A stretch of DNA of 64,000 nt from BQWY01 sp046351095 (GTDB lineage: Bacteria > Nitrospirota > Nitrospiria > Nitrospirales > Nitrospiraceae). Each line of letters begins with the position of its first letter. Within the stretch, counting starts at the first letter, position 1. Positions 16,766-25,135 of this stretch are shown here, one piece after another. The stretch covers positions 558,001 to 622,000 of the forward strand of contig JAXLZC010000001.1 in the NCBI GenBank assembly GCA_046351095.1, read 5' to 3'. The notes below the pieces were generated by a model. The model saw nothing but the letters and a program-made list of their open reading frames with translations. It was not told where the DNA came from and ran no database searches. Both the position numbers and the translations under genes were made by a program.

Positions 16766-18157
16766 GCGGAAGATGCGGCGGAATGTTTGACGGAGGGTTT
16801 GGCCGATCCCGGAGCTCTCGGTGCCCGTCGGGCGGAGGCTGTGGTGTCCGGCGGTCAATGTCTGGAGGCGCTCCGCTACGTCTTTATATTGTGGGTCGAG
16901 TTGAACGACGCGTCGATAGGCGGTCACGGATTCGGCTGTACGTTGGAGTTCTTCCAGCGTACGGCCCAACATGAAGTACACGTCGATCTGACGCGGATCG
17001 TCTTTCGCACCCGGGGTATTCAGCGCCTTGCGGAAGGCGATCACGGCCTCGGCGGGACGTGCCAGCGCTCGGAGACAGAGTCCGATCTGGGTGTAGGCTT
17101 GCAATGCGTGCGATGCCGATGCGGTCAACCGTCGAAAGTGGTCGATGGCCTCTTGGTTATGTCCCTCTTTACGTAACTGCGTGGCGGTTTCGTAAATCGT
17201 GTTGTGATCGGCGTCTGCGCCGACCGTGCGTGCAGCTTGAGCGTCTTGCTGCGGCGCTGCAGTTGCATTCAGTGCCCCGGAATCGATGCGATCCGACCAG
17301 CGTGAGTCCTGCGTTAGTGCGAGGATGTCCGCCTCGCGACATTCCGGTAACAACCCTCCCCGCCCACGGTCGAGTCCGGCTTTGGCTGCCATCTGCGCGG
17401 TGATGACCGGAGCCTGTTCGGCAAACCCATAGGCCAGACTCGCATCGCAGATTTGATTAACCAAGCGCGGGACGCCGCCCGTGATTGCGTAGATCACACG
17501 GCACGCGCGCTCCGTAAACAATGGGCGCGCGGCACCGGCAACCTGTGTGCGATGGAGCACGTAGGTTGGGAGATCGTCAGCTGTCAGCGGGACGAGGTGG
17601 TAGTCGACGACGATCCTTTGCGCGAACTGCTTGAGATCAGACCGTTGCAACAGACGGCGAAGATCCGGCTGTCCTGACAGGATGATCTGCAGCATTTGCG
17701 TTTTGCTGTCGTTCAAATTGGAGAGCAGCCGCAGCTCTTCCAACAATTGGACGCCGAGATTCTGCGCCTCATCGACGATCAGCAGCACACGATGTTGTTT
17801 GGCGGCCTGTTCCTGCAAGAACGAGGAGAATGTTTGGTAGGCCTGGACCCGGTCGCCTTGCGCCGGCTTCAGGTTGAAGGCGGCTAAGATCCACGGCATC
17901 AGCTCTTGAATATCGTTTGGCGTATTGGAAATGGTCCCGACGACGAAACGGCGACGATGGTCGGCCAGCAACTTATGCAAGAGCGTCGTCTTGCCGGTGC
18001 CGGGCTCGCCGGTGATGACGACGAAGCCGGCTTGGTTGACCAGCCCGTATTCCAACATCGACAGCGCAGTACGGTGCTGTTCCCCCAACCACAAAAAGTC
18101 CGGGTTGGACAGCAACGAGAAGGGCTTCGACGCGAGTCGGTAAAAACGTTCGTACAT
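16757..18157 (-). CDS. ExeA-like AAA ATPase with C-terminal TPR repeats (exosortase-associated)
   Basis: 466 residues from the ATG at 18157, two bases after the stop of the upstream ATPase gene; a long in-frame upstream extension lies in the neighbouring gene. Residues 1-270 match the ExeA/GspA-type AAA ATPase common in exosortase EPS loci: opening MYERFYRLASKPFSLL, Walker A GEPGTGKTT, Walker B LLIVDEAQNL, sensor IILSGQPDLR, and a C-terminal GGVPRLVNQICD. Residues about 320-430 form two or three tetratricopeptide repeats (AYTQIGLCLRALARPAEAVI, VYFMLGRTLEELQRTAESV). No membrane helix or peptidoglycan-binding domain is visible, unlike true ExeA. It is the last gene of the EPS run and probably acts on secretion or chain assembly. 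Confidence 0.85.
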   Translation of the reverse strand: MYERFYRLASKPFSLLSNPDFLWLGEQHRTALSMLEYGLVNQAGFVVITGEPGTGKTTLLHKLLADHRRRFVVGTISNTPNDIQELMPWILAAFNLKPAQGDRVQAYQTFSSFLQEQAAKQHRVLLIVDEAQNLGVQLLEELRLLSNLNDSKTQMLQIILSGQPDLRRLLQRSDLKQFAQRIVVDYHLVPLTADDLPTYVLHRTQVAGAARPLFTERACRVIYAITGGVPRLVNQICDASLAYGFAEQAPVITAQMAAKAGLDRGRGGLLPECREADILALTQDSRWSDRIDSGALNATAAPQQDAQAARTVGADADHNTIYETATQLRKEGHNQEAIDHFRRLTASASHALQAYTQIGLCLRALARPAEAVIAFRKALNTPGAKDDPRQIDVYFMLGRTLEELQRTAESVTAYRRVVQLDPQYKDVAERLQTLTAGHHSLRPTGTESSGIGQTLRQTFRRIFRRC

Positions 18158-18159
18158 GA

Positions 18160-19014
18160 TTAGCGGCGGTGGTGTGCCGACGATGCAGCGCTGAGCGGAC
18201 TGGCTGCGCGGTCCGACGCAAGCGGGAGGCCGGGACGGCCGCCTTTGTTCAGCACAGTGCCTAAAATCGGTGTGGACTTCTTCGTGAGCTCCATCGCGCG
18301 CGTCACATCGTCGACGGTCGTCTTCCCCTCTTCCACGACGAGCAGGATGGCGTCCGTATAGGGCGAAAACGCCAGAACGTCTGCGCTTTGAAGCAAGGGC
18401 GGCAGGTCGAAGATGATGATGCGCGATTGGTAGCGGTTCTTGAATTCGTCGACGAGGCTGACCATCTTCGGCGACGTCAAAAACTCGGCCGAGTTCGGAA
18501 TGGCTCGTCCGCCCGGCATCAAGACAAAGCGGTCGATTCCAGGATTCACCAACAAATCGGCCACGGGAATATCGTCCAACAAGTAGTCGGCCAAACCTGC
18601 GCAATCGCCGAGGCCGAACACCTGGTGGATGGTCGGATTGCGGAGGTTCGCGTCCACGAGCAACACCGTCTGCGTCACTTCCATCGCCAGGCTCAGGGCC
18701 AGGTTGACGGCGGTAAGGGTTTTCCCCTCGCCTTCGCCGGGGCTGGTGATGCCGAGTGTGTTCCAATGGTTTTCGCGGAGGCGATGCACGACCTGCGTCC
18801 GCAAAATCTTGTAGGCGTCGACGAACGGTCCGCTCGTAAAACCAGATAGTACACGCCGTTCCTGCAATTCCATTTCGGGAATATCAATGGAGCGTGTGTG
18901 TGTGTAGGTAATCGACAGAGAAGAATTCTGTCCAGCACCTCCCGCCCCGTGGCGCGACGGCTGTTCCTTCTGTTGTTTCTTGAAGCGCTCGAGCGCCAAG
19001 TGCAGGTGACTCAT
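18160..19014 (-). CDS. CpsD-like polysaccharide ATPase (tyrosine-kinase family) without tyrosine tail
   Basis: 284 residues. The BY-kinase/MinD-like nucleotide-binding fold is complete: Walker A SPGEGEGKT (91-99), Walker A' VLLVDANLRNP (Asp121), Walker B IIIFDLPPLL (Asp203). It also has the DAYKILRTQV segment typical of the cytoplasmic domains of chain-length kinases. The C-terminus is a Ser/Ala-rich tail with no Tyr cluster, the normal site of autophosphorylation. It partners the chain-length protein, whose gene is 15 bases upstream, to set polymer length. The gene order matches the exosortase-associated tyrosine-kinase family, some of which also have reduced tails. Confidence 0.85.
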   Translation of the reverse strand: MSHLHLALERFKKQQKEQPSRHGAGGAGQNSSLSITYTHTRSIDIPEMELQERRVLSGFTSGPFVDAYKILRTQVVHRLRENHWNTLGITSPGEGEGKTLTAVNLALSLAMEVTQTVLLVDANLRNPTIHQVFGLGDCAGLADYLLDDIPVADLLVNPGIDRFVLMPGGRAIPNSAEFLTSPKMVSLVDEFKNRYQSRIIIFDLPPLLQSADVLAFSPYTDAILLVVEEGKTTVDDVTRAMELTKKSTPILGTVLNKGGRPGLPLASDRAASPLSAASSAHHRR

Positions 19015-19029
19015 TGGTTTGAATTCCTA

Positions 19030-20790
19030 CTAGTTGAGTCCGAGGCGACGCAGGGCTGCAAACCACAAGACGTCCAACGGCGTCCAAAAGAAATGACAGA
19101 GCAACAGTAACGTCAGCAGCCCGGAGGCGACGCCGCTCTGCGCGAGGTGCCGACGGCGCGTCATGCGGCGCTGGTCTTCACGGTTGCGCACGTAGGGAAT
19201 CACCGCTAAGGGGAACGCCTGCGTCAGTTGCGCCAGGTGATCGGCATTGCGAATGGAGCGATCGACGCCGTCGAGCACGATGCCGACGCCGAGTCCTGCG
19301 GCCGTGGCCACCATCAGGCCCAGCAGCGTGATCAACGGGCGATTCGGTTTATGCGGTTGCTCGGGCATCTCCGGCGGATTGACCAACGAAAAACGTTCGC
19401 CTTTGCGCTGCACTTCCAACCCTTCCGAGACCTGCGCTTCGAACAGGCGTGAACGAATGTCCTGATACTTCTGAGAGGTCGTGTCCCGTTGGCGCACAAG
19501 GTCCAAATACTCCGGCTCCATTTGCGGCGTGTTTTCCAACCGGCGCGCATATTCTTCGACACGTCCCTTAATCCCGGTTCTGGTGGTCTTCAAGGCGTTG
19601 AGGGATGACACCGCCGAAGCGAGTTGCGCTTGAAGGGCGATATAGACTGGGTTTTCCGGGCGCTGCGTTTTCCGAGCGGCGGACGCAGCGGGAGCTCGGC
19701 GGAGCGCGTTTTCGAGGGATGCGACCGATGCTGCACTCCTCACCACATCCGGATGATCGGCGCCGAACTGTTCTTGCAGCGACGCGAGGGTTGCCTGCTC
19801 GGCCAGTAGCCGCTTCTTGATTTCCTCCTGTGCGTCTGTGCCGCCGGTTTCTCGTTCCAGGGCCTCGATTTCTTGCGTCAGCTTCTGCACGTCTGGATGT
19901 TCCGGCGACAGATACGCGGCGGCGCTGAGGTATTGCGCACGCAAGGCCTTCAGGCGTTCGCCCGCATCCAGAATACGCTCTCCGCTTGCCGAAATGATCG
20001 GGGTATTCGGCTTGACCGTCGCAAGTTCGCCTTCGAGATAACTCTTCCGTTCTTCCAAGCTACGGATTTGTCCTTCGAGGTCCATCAACTCGCGATCCGC
20101 TTGGTTCATGAGCTGCATATTGAGCTGGGTGAGTTCCGGTAGCGCGCCGCCGGCCCGTTGTTTGACGGCCGCGATTTTGCTTTCCAACGATTCGAGATGC
20201 CCGGATAAATTGTCGGCCTCCTGTTTGAGGAACGCCGTCGTTTCCTGCGCATGCCGTTCCCGTGTCTTCAGATTTTCGTTCAGGAACAGCGTGGTGAGTT
20301 CGTTGGCGACGCGCTGGGCGATTTCCGGTGTAGCGCCGTCATAGGACAAGGTAAAGGCGATGGTGGCCTGCGTGGGATTCTGGGTGCGTTTATCGACGAC
20401 TTTCGCGTTCATCACTTCGACGCGGATGTCCTTCACGAAGCGTTCGATCACGCTTTCGGTCGGCATGTTTTTCCGGATGTTCCGGTAGAGGTCGTCTTGC
20501 TCGACGATGTTCCAGAGGGTGGCGCGGCTGAGGACGTGTTGCTTGATGGTTTCAATACGTTGGTCGGCGTAGGTCGTGATGGTCGAGCGGACCAAATCCT
20601 GCGGGACTTCTTGTTCCTCGATCAGAATCGTGGCCGTGGATCGGTAGACTGCCGGCAACATCAGCGCGACGAGGATGGCCATGAGCGCGAGCACGCCGAA
20701 GGTGGCGAGCATCGGCTTCGCCCGACGTCGGGCGATGGCCACATATTCGTGAAAGGGTTTTGTCGTCGGGGCCGAAGCTGGGAAGTTCAT
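19030..20790 (-). CDS. Polysaccharide chain-length determinant (Wzz-like, exosortase-associated)
   Basis: 586 residues. An N-terminal cytoplasmic segment and transmembrane helix (about 24-46: MLATFGVLALMAILVALM) are followed by a large periplasmic domain rich in coiled coil (about 170-460), and a second helix near residue 500 after a Pro-rich motif NPPEMPEQPHKPNRP, the signature before TM2 in Wzz proteins. A third hydrophobic stretch lies near the C-terminus. It fits the XrtA-system chain-length family (longer than simple Wzz). It controls polymer length with the adjacent ATPase. Confidence 0.9.
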   Translation of the reverse strand: MNFPASAPTTKPFHEYVAIARRRAKPMLATFGVLALMAILVALMLPAVYRSTATILIEEQEVPQDLVRSTITTYADQRIETIKQHVLSRATLWNIVEQDDLYRNIRKNMPTESVIERFVKDIRVEVMNAKVVDKRTQNPTQATIAFTLSYDGATPEIAQRVANELTTLFLNENLKTRERHAQETTAFLKQEADNLSGHLESLESKIAAVKQRAGGALPELTQLNMQLMNQADRELMDLEGQIRSLEERKSYLEGELATVKPNTPIISASGERILDAGERLKALRAQYLSAAAYLSPEHPDVQKLTQEIEALERETGGTDAQEEIKKRLLAEQATLASLQEQFGADHPDVVRSAASVASLENALRRAPAASAARKTQRPENPVYIALQAQLASAVSSLNALKTTRTGIKGRVEEYARRLENTPQMEPEYLDLVRQRDTTSQKYQDIRSRLFEAQVSEGLEVQRKGERFSLVNPPEMPEQPHKPNRPLITLLGLMVATAAGLGVGIVLDGVDRSIRNADHLAQLTQAFPLAVIPYVRNREDQRRMTRRRHLAQSGVASGLLTLLLLCHFFWTPLDVLWFAALRRLGLN

Positions 20791-20814
20791 GGCGTATCGA
20801 TGGTCGAGTGTGAA

Positions 20815-22005
20815 TCAGCGGGACAAGGCCCATTTCGAGAACGTATAGGTGACGCCGATCCATCCGGAATGGGAGACGCCGGCGCGTACGAACGATTCGG
20901 TGTCGAACTCTGCGAAGGTGTAGGCCGCTTCCAGCATCCAATGCTCGTCCAGCTTCCACGCAGCGCGCGGGATGACGGACATATGAAAAAAGTCCGGAAA
21001 ACGATTGCCGGCCGCGGTGGTCGTGGCCCGAGACGAAAAATTCGCGCGGGCGTCGAGCGCCAACGTGAGGCGTTCCGTCGTCCGGTTCACGACGGCCAGA
21101 CTGACTCGGTCGGTTTTGATGAGCAGCCCGAATCCGCTGGGGACCACATCTCGGTTGAATTCCAGCGAGACGCCGGTCGTTTCGAATTGTTTCCGGAGTG
21201 TCGCGCCGTAGACCCATACGGTGGCATGTTCGCTGACCGGCCCGCTTGTGGTGACCGTGGACGACGTCAGGAACTTCGCTCCGCCGAAAACCGTGCCCGT
21301 GAGGCTTTCCGAAAAATTATGCACGGCCGTGCCGAATAGGCCGGGATACTGTGCTTTCAACGGAAAGGTGCTCGTTCGGAAATCCACATACACGGCCGAC
21401 AACTGGAGCTGATCTTGTTCGGTAGCCTGGTACTGCAGCGCAGTGGTGCCGGCATGCACGCGATAGTCGATGAGCCCTAACCGCAGTCCGTCCTGATAGG
21501 ACGCGTCCGAGTACTGGTAACCCGCCTGCAGGGACCATTGTTCGGACAAGGCGTGGGACCACTTGGGCGCCACGTTCACAAGATTCCGTTGCGTGAAGTT
21601 GGCGACGATGCCGGTGGTGTGGAGTTCGCCCATCAACGTGTTGTCCCGTGTGTACCCGCCCTCGAACTCGAATGTGTCGCGTTCCGTGTGATACTTCGCG
21701 GACAGCGGAAGAAAGATATTCGTGAAGCTGGTGTTTTTGTCACCGCGATATTCCACAAAGTCCATGGCCAGACGGCTGCTGACGCTCAACGTTTCCGTGC
21801 TCCCCATGAGCGTCAGACTGGGAGTCGTCGAAAAGCCCATGACTTCGACTCGCTGCGGCGTGACCAATAAGTTGCTGTTGTAGATCCCCTTGGCGGTGAA
21901 CGCCGGTTCAGCCGACCATTCGGCGGCATGGGCTGGATGCGGCGCCGTCAGGCTCCATATCCACAGGAACAACACCCACACTGATATGTGCCGAGCCGGT
22001 ATCAC
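20815..22005 (-). CDS. Outer-membrane beta-barrel protein of the exosortase/EPS locus
   Basis: 396 residues. Signal peptide (VLFLWIWSLTAPHPAHA) then about 14-18 alternating strands, for example LSVSSRLAMDFVEYRG, WSLQAGYQYSDASYQDG and WMLEAAYTFAEFDTESF, ending in a strand GWIGVTYTFSKWALSR. The pattern fits the large barrels (often annotated as PEP-CTERM-system outer-membrane proteins) that stand next to chain-length genes. It may form the outer-membrane pore for the polymer, though the export protein is the usual candidate. Position between chain-length and export genes supports an export role. Confidence 0.75.
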   Translation of the reverse strand: MIPARHISVWVLFLWIWSLTAPHPAHAAEWSAEPAFTAKGIYNSNLLVTPQRVEVMGFSTTPSLTLMGSTETLSVSSRLAMDFVEYRGDKNTSFTNIFLPLSAKYHTERDTFEFEGGYTRDNTLMGELHTTGIVANFTQRNLVNVAPKWSHALSEQWSLQAGYQYSDASYQDGLRLGLIDYRVHAGTTALQYQATEQDQLQLSAVYVDFRTSTFPLKAQYPGLFGTAVHNFSESLTGTVFGGAKFLTSSTVTTSGPVSEHATVWVYGATLRKQFETTGVSLEFNRDVVPSGFGLLIKTDRVSLAVVNRTTERLTLALDARANFSSRATTTAAGNRFPDFFHMSVIPRAAWKLDEHWMLEAAYTFAEFDTESFVRAGVSHSGWIGVTYTFSKWALSR

Positions 22006-22053
22006 ACGTGTCAGGGAGAGTCGCGGAGGATGTCCTGCGCGGCGATCCGACCT

Positions 22054-22686
22054 TTAGGGGACGACCACCGTGTCGCCGCGTTGCAGCACGATGTTCTGTT
22101 GCAGATCTCGCCCCTTGCGGACATCGCCGTAGCGGAACAGGAGCGCCTGTTGCTGGCCGTTGATACGACGCACGACTTTGATGTCGTTCTCCGCGGCGTA
22201 GGGCGTCAGGCCACCAGCGAGACTGAGCGCTTGCAACACGTCGGTGTAATGGCCGACGAGATATTCGCCCGGCTTGTTGACGCGACCCAGGACGTAAATT
22301 TTGTAGCTCTGCACCTTCGCGAGATCGATCGAGACTTGCGGCGTCGGGATGTAGCGGGTCAGCCGTTTAGTCAAATCGAGGCGTAAGTCTTCCACCGTCT
22401 TGCCCGTGGCCGGCAGGTCGCCCACCAACGGAAACGACACCATGCCGTCCGGCCGCACGACGACTTCGCGTGTCAGGTGCTCGTCCTTCCAGACGGAAAT
22501 ATGTAAGACGTCTTCCGGTCCGAGGATGTACCAGGGATCGGTCGCAGTCTCCGTCGAGTCGGCCGACGCAACGCCGGTCCATCCGATCAGGACAGCGACA
22601 CAACAGGCCATGACGGCCTTGCGCCACACCGAGGCACGTTTCCCCCCTGCCCATCTCCGATACGCTGTCTGTCCGAACCCTTGCAT
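22054..22686 (-). CDS. Polysaccharide export protein (Wza-like, exosortase-associated)
   Basis: 210 residues. After a signal-like hydrophobic segment (VMACCVAVLIGWTGVASA) comes a poly-export domain (YILGPEDVLHISVWKDEHL, VRPDGMVSFPLVGDL) and a SLBB-type domain (YKIYVLGRVNKPGEYLVG). No lipobox Cys is evident after the signal, unlike classical Wza. It would carry polymer across the periplasm and outer membrane. It lies 3 bases downstream of the TPR gene stop, so it is part of the same transcript. Confidence 0.92.
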   Translation of the reverse strand: MQGFGQTAYRRWAGGKRASVWRKAVMACCVAVLIGWTGVASADSTETATDPWYILGPEDVLHISVWKDEHLTREVVVRPDGMVSFPLVGDLPATGKTVEDLRLDLTKRLTRYIPTPQVSIDLAKVQSYKIYVLGRVNKPGEYLVGHYTDVLQALSLAGGLTPYAAENDIKVVRRINGQQQALLFRYGDVRKGRDLQQNIVLQRGDTVVVP

Positions 22687-22689
22687 GAC

Positions 22690-25089
22690 CTACGCTCCCA
22701 ATTGCGCCAGTAACGCTTGCGCCTTCTCTCGTCCGTCGAACGCTTGTTTCGTATTGATAGCCGTCAGTAGGTGTTTTTTGGCCGAAGCCCGATCGCCAGT
22801 TCCATAGTATGCGAGGCCGAGGTGATAGTTAAGCAAAGGATGATTTGGTGCATGACCCACCGCCTGCGTCAGAAATTTGACGGCTTCCGGCGCATGCCCC
22901 ATTTTCAGATGCACCGACGCGAGCGTATCGAGCAGGATCGGATTGTCGGCGGCCCGTTCGAACGGCTTGCTGACCGCCAAGGCCCGCTCCAGGCTGACCG
23001 GATCCCCCTTGTAGTCCGTCAACAGCGAGGCAAGATTATTCGCGGCCAGCAGCGCGTGCGGATAGACGCGGAGCATCTGTTCGTACGAACGGATGGCCTC
23101 GTCGATCTGCCCCGCTTGCGTTTGCAGCGACGCCTGCATCATGCGGAGGTCCAAGGAGCCGTGCGTCTTGGCGATGCCCTCTTCGATCGTGCGCATCGCG
23201 TCTGCGTGACGATTGCTTGCAAGGTACACGGTTGCGAGCGTCGCCCAGGGTTGGCTCCAGTCCGGTTTCAACTGCACGGCCTGCCGGAGATGGGTTTCCC
23301 CGTTCTGCATCTGCCGCTCGGCAACGAGGAGTTCGCCCAACAGCCCATGCGCGTAAGGATGGTTCGGCTCGCGCTGCAGCAGTGCGTCGAGTCGCATGCG
23401 GGTGTGGTCGGTCTTCCCCTGGGCGGTCTCGGTCTTCACCAAAGCCACCAAGGGATCGGGAGCGTCCGGATTGCGGGAACTCGCCCGTTCGTAAAAGGCG
23501 GTGGCGTCGTCGTAACGTCGCTGTGCTTCCGAGACCAACCCTTCCGTCATATCCGTGAGGTAATGGTCGGGACGACTCTGGCGGATGCGCGCGATCAAGG
23601 CGTCGGCCCCGCGCCAATCTTCACGGGCGATGGCGATCGACAACAGGAGATCGAGACTCTCTGCGTCGTTCGGCGTACGCGCCAGGAGTCCTTCGAGTCG
23701 ACGTTCGGCATCGCTCGGGCGATGATCTTGAATGTCTAACGAGGCCAACGCCCGTTGCGCGCGTAGGAGCGCGGGATTCAGCGCCGCCGCCTTCTCGAAC
23801 ATCTCGCGGGCGAGCGAGGTGTCGTTTGTTGCGAGATACGCGTCGCCGAGAAATAAATGTCCTTCAGCGTTATCCGGTTGATCCTTCACGACGGTGCGAA
23901 ACGCAGTGATTGCCGTGCGCCCGTCTTGTTTGAGTAACGCCAGCTTGCCTTGCAGCAGTAAGGCCTCGATGGCGCGAGGGTTTTCACGCAGCACGTCCTG
24001 CACGCGCGACTCAGCCTGTTCGGTATGGCCTTCCATCAGTTCAACGGTTGCCAGTCGCACCGCCGCATCCATGCCGGCGGGCTTGCCCTTCTGATCATCC
24101 GCGAGCGTCTGGTAGACGACACGCGCTTTGTCGAGCTGATTGGCTCGTTGATACAGCGCGCCGCGCGCCATGCGGACGGAGAGGTTCGAGGACAGTGTCG
24201 CGTCGGCGTCGTCGAATGCTCGTTCAGCCTGCTGGAGCGTCCGGCGTGTGCCCAAAAAGTCGGCCAAGGTCAAATGGCGGCGCTCGCTTTTCGGTTCGAG
24301 ACGAACCGCCTCACGCAACACGGCCTCAGCCTCGTCGAGATGCCCCTGTCGATCGTGGAGAAGCGCCAGATTCAGCCGATGGTCGAAGACCCACGGTTCC
24401 AGCGAGATGATCTGTCCGTAGACCTGTTGCGCAGACGGATAGGATCCGGCGCCGACGAGCGTCGTGGCGAGAATCCCGAGGAGTTCAAGATCCGTCGGTC
24501 GCGTCGTGAGCAAGGCGCGTAGGACACGTTCCGCATCGGCATGGGCGCTGCGGCGCGAGTGCAACGTCGCCAAGAGGATCGACGGGTCGACGGCAGAAGG
24601 ATGGGTCTGCACCAGCGCCGTGGCCTGCGCCAGCGCCTCGTCGTCCCTGCCTTGTACAGCCAGCACCGCGATACGCAGGGCCTGTGCGTCGGCATCGGCC
24701 GGGTCGACGCTGAGGACAGCCGCCGCTGCCGTCTCTACCTTGTCGACCGCGCCGACTTCCAAATAATACTTCGCGAGTTTGATGTGTGCGCCCTTGTGTT
24801 TCGGAGTCAGCTCAATGACGCGTTCGTAATTGGCGACGGCGTTCCGCCAATTTTTTTCCTTTTCTTCGATTTGGGCGAAGAGGAAATGGGCCTCCGCGTC
24901 GTTGGGGTCGATCTTCAGGAGATTGCGAAGTGCGACACGCGCTTTGGGATAATTCCGTTCGGCGATGTGCTGCTCGGCGCGTTCGCGATACTTGGCCTTC
25001 CGTTCGGCCGGGCCGCCACAGCCGCTTTCGACGACGAGGAGGCTCGCCACAAGTACGCTTCCGAGAACGATGGAGAGACGAGGAGTCAT
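22690..25089 (-). CDS. Large TPR-repeat protein, PrsT-like (exosortase-associated)
   Basis: 799 residues from the ATG at 25089. A short hydrophobic N-terminus ends at VVESGC, a weak lipobox, suggesting a lipoprotein. The rest is a superhelix of about 20 tetratricopeptide repeats (typical units ARVALRNLLKIDPNDAEAHF, EGHLFLGDAYLATNDTSLA). Length, lipobox and position match the PrsT family of putative PEP-CTERM-system TPR lipoproteins. These are thought to be scaffolds in periplasmic or outer-membrane EPS assembly; no catalytic residues are expected. Start choice is moderate: the ATG at 25116 is possible. Confidence 0.85.
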   Translation of the reverse strand: MTPRLSIVLGSVLVASLLVVESGCGGPAERKAKYRERAEQHIAERNYPKARVALRNLLKIDPNDAEAHFLFAQIEEKEKNWRNAVANYERVIELTPKHKGAHIKLAKYYLEVGAVDKVETAAAAVLSVDPADADAQALRIAVLAVQGRDDEALAQATALVQTHPSAVDPSILLATLHSRRSAHADAERVLRALLTTRPTDLELLGILATTLVGAGSYPSAQQVYGQIISLEPWVFDHRLNLALLHDRQGHLDEAEAVLREAVRLEPKSERRHLTLADFLGTRRTLQQAERAFDDADATLSSNLSVRMARGALYQRANQLDKARVVYQTLADDQKGKPAGMDAAVRLATVELMEGHTEQAESRVQDVLRENPRAIEALLLQGKLALLKQDGRTAITAFRTVVKDQPDNAEGHLFLGDAYLATNDTSLAREMFEKAAALNPALLRAQRALASLDIQDHRPSDAERRLEGLLARTPNDAESLDLLLSIAIAREDWRGADALIARIRQSRPDHYLTDMTEGLVSEAQRRYDDATAFYERASSRNPDAPDPLVALVKTETAQGKTDHTRMRLDALLQREPNHPYAHGLLGELLVAERQMQNGETHLRQAVQLKPDWSQPWATLATVYLASNRHADAMRTIEEGIAKTHGSLDLRMMQASLQTQAGQIDEAIRSYEQMLRVYPHALLAANNLASLLTDYKGDPVSLERALAVSKPFERAADNPILLDTLASVHLKMGHAPEAVKFLTQAVGHAPNHPLLNYHLGLAYYGTGDRASAKKHLLTAINTKQAFDGREKAQALLAQLGA

Positions 25090-25135
25090 AGCATCACGTT
25101 CGTGTTGGCGCGGCATCGATACCGCGAAACCAGGT

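Noticed and set aside
18158..18766. Upstream in-frame extension of the ExeA-like ATPase
   Set aside because: Lies inside the CpsD-like gene on the same strand and reads as Arg-rich shadow sequence.
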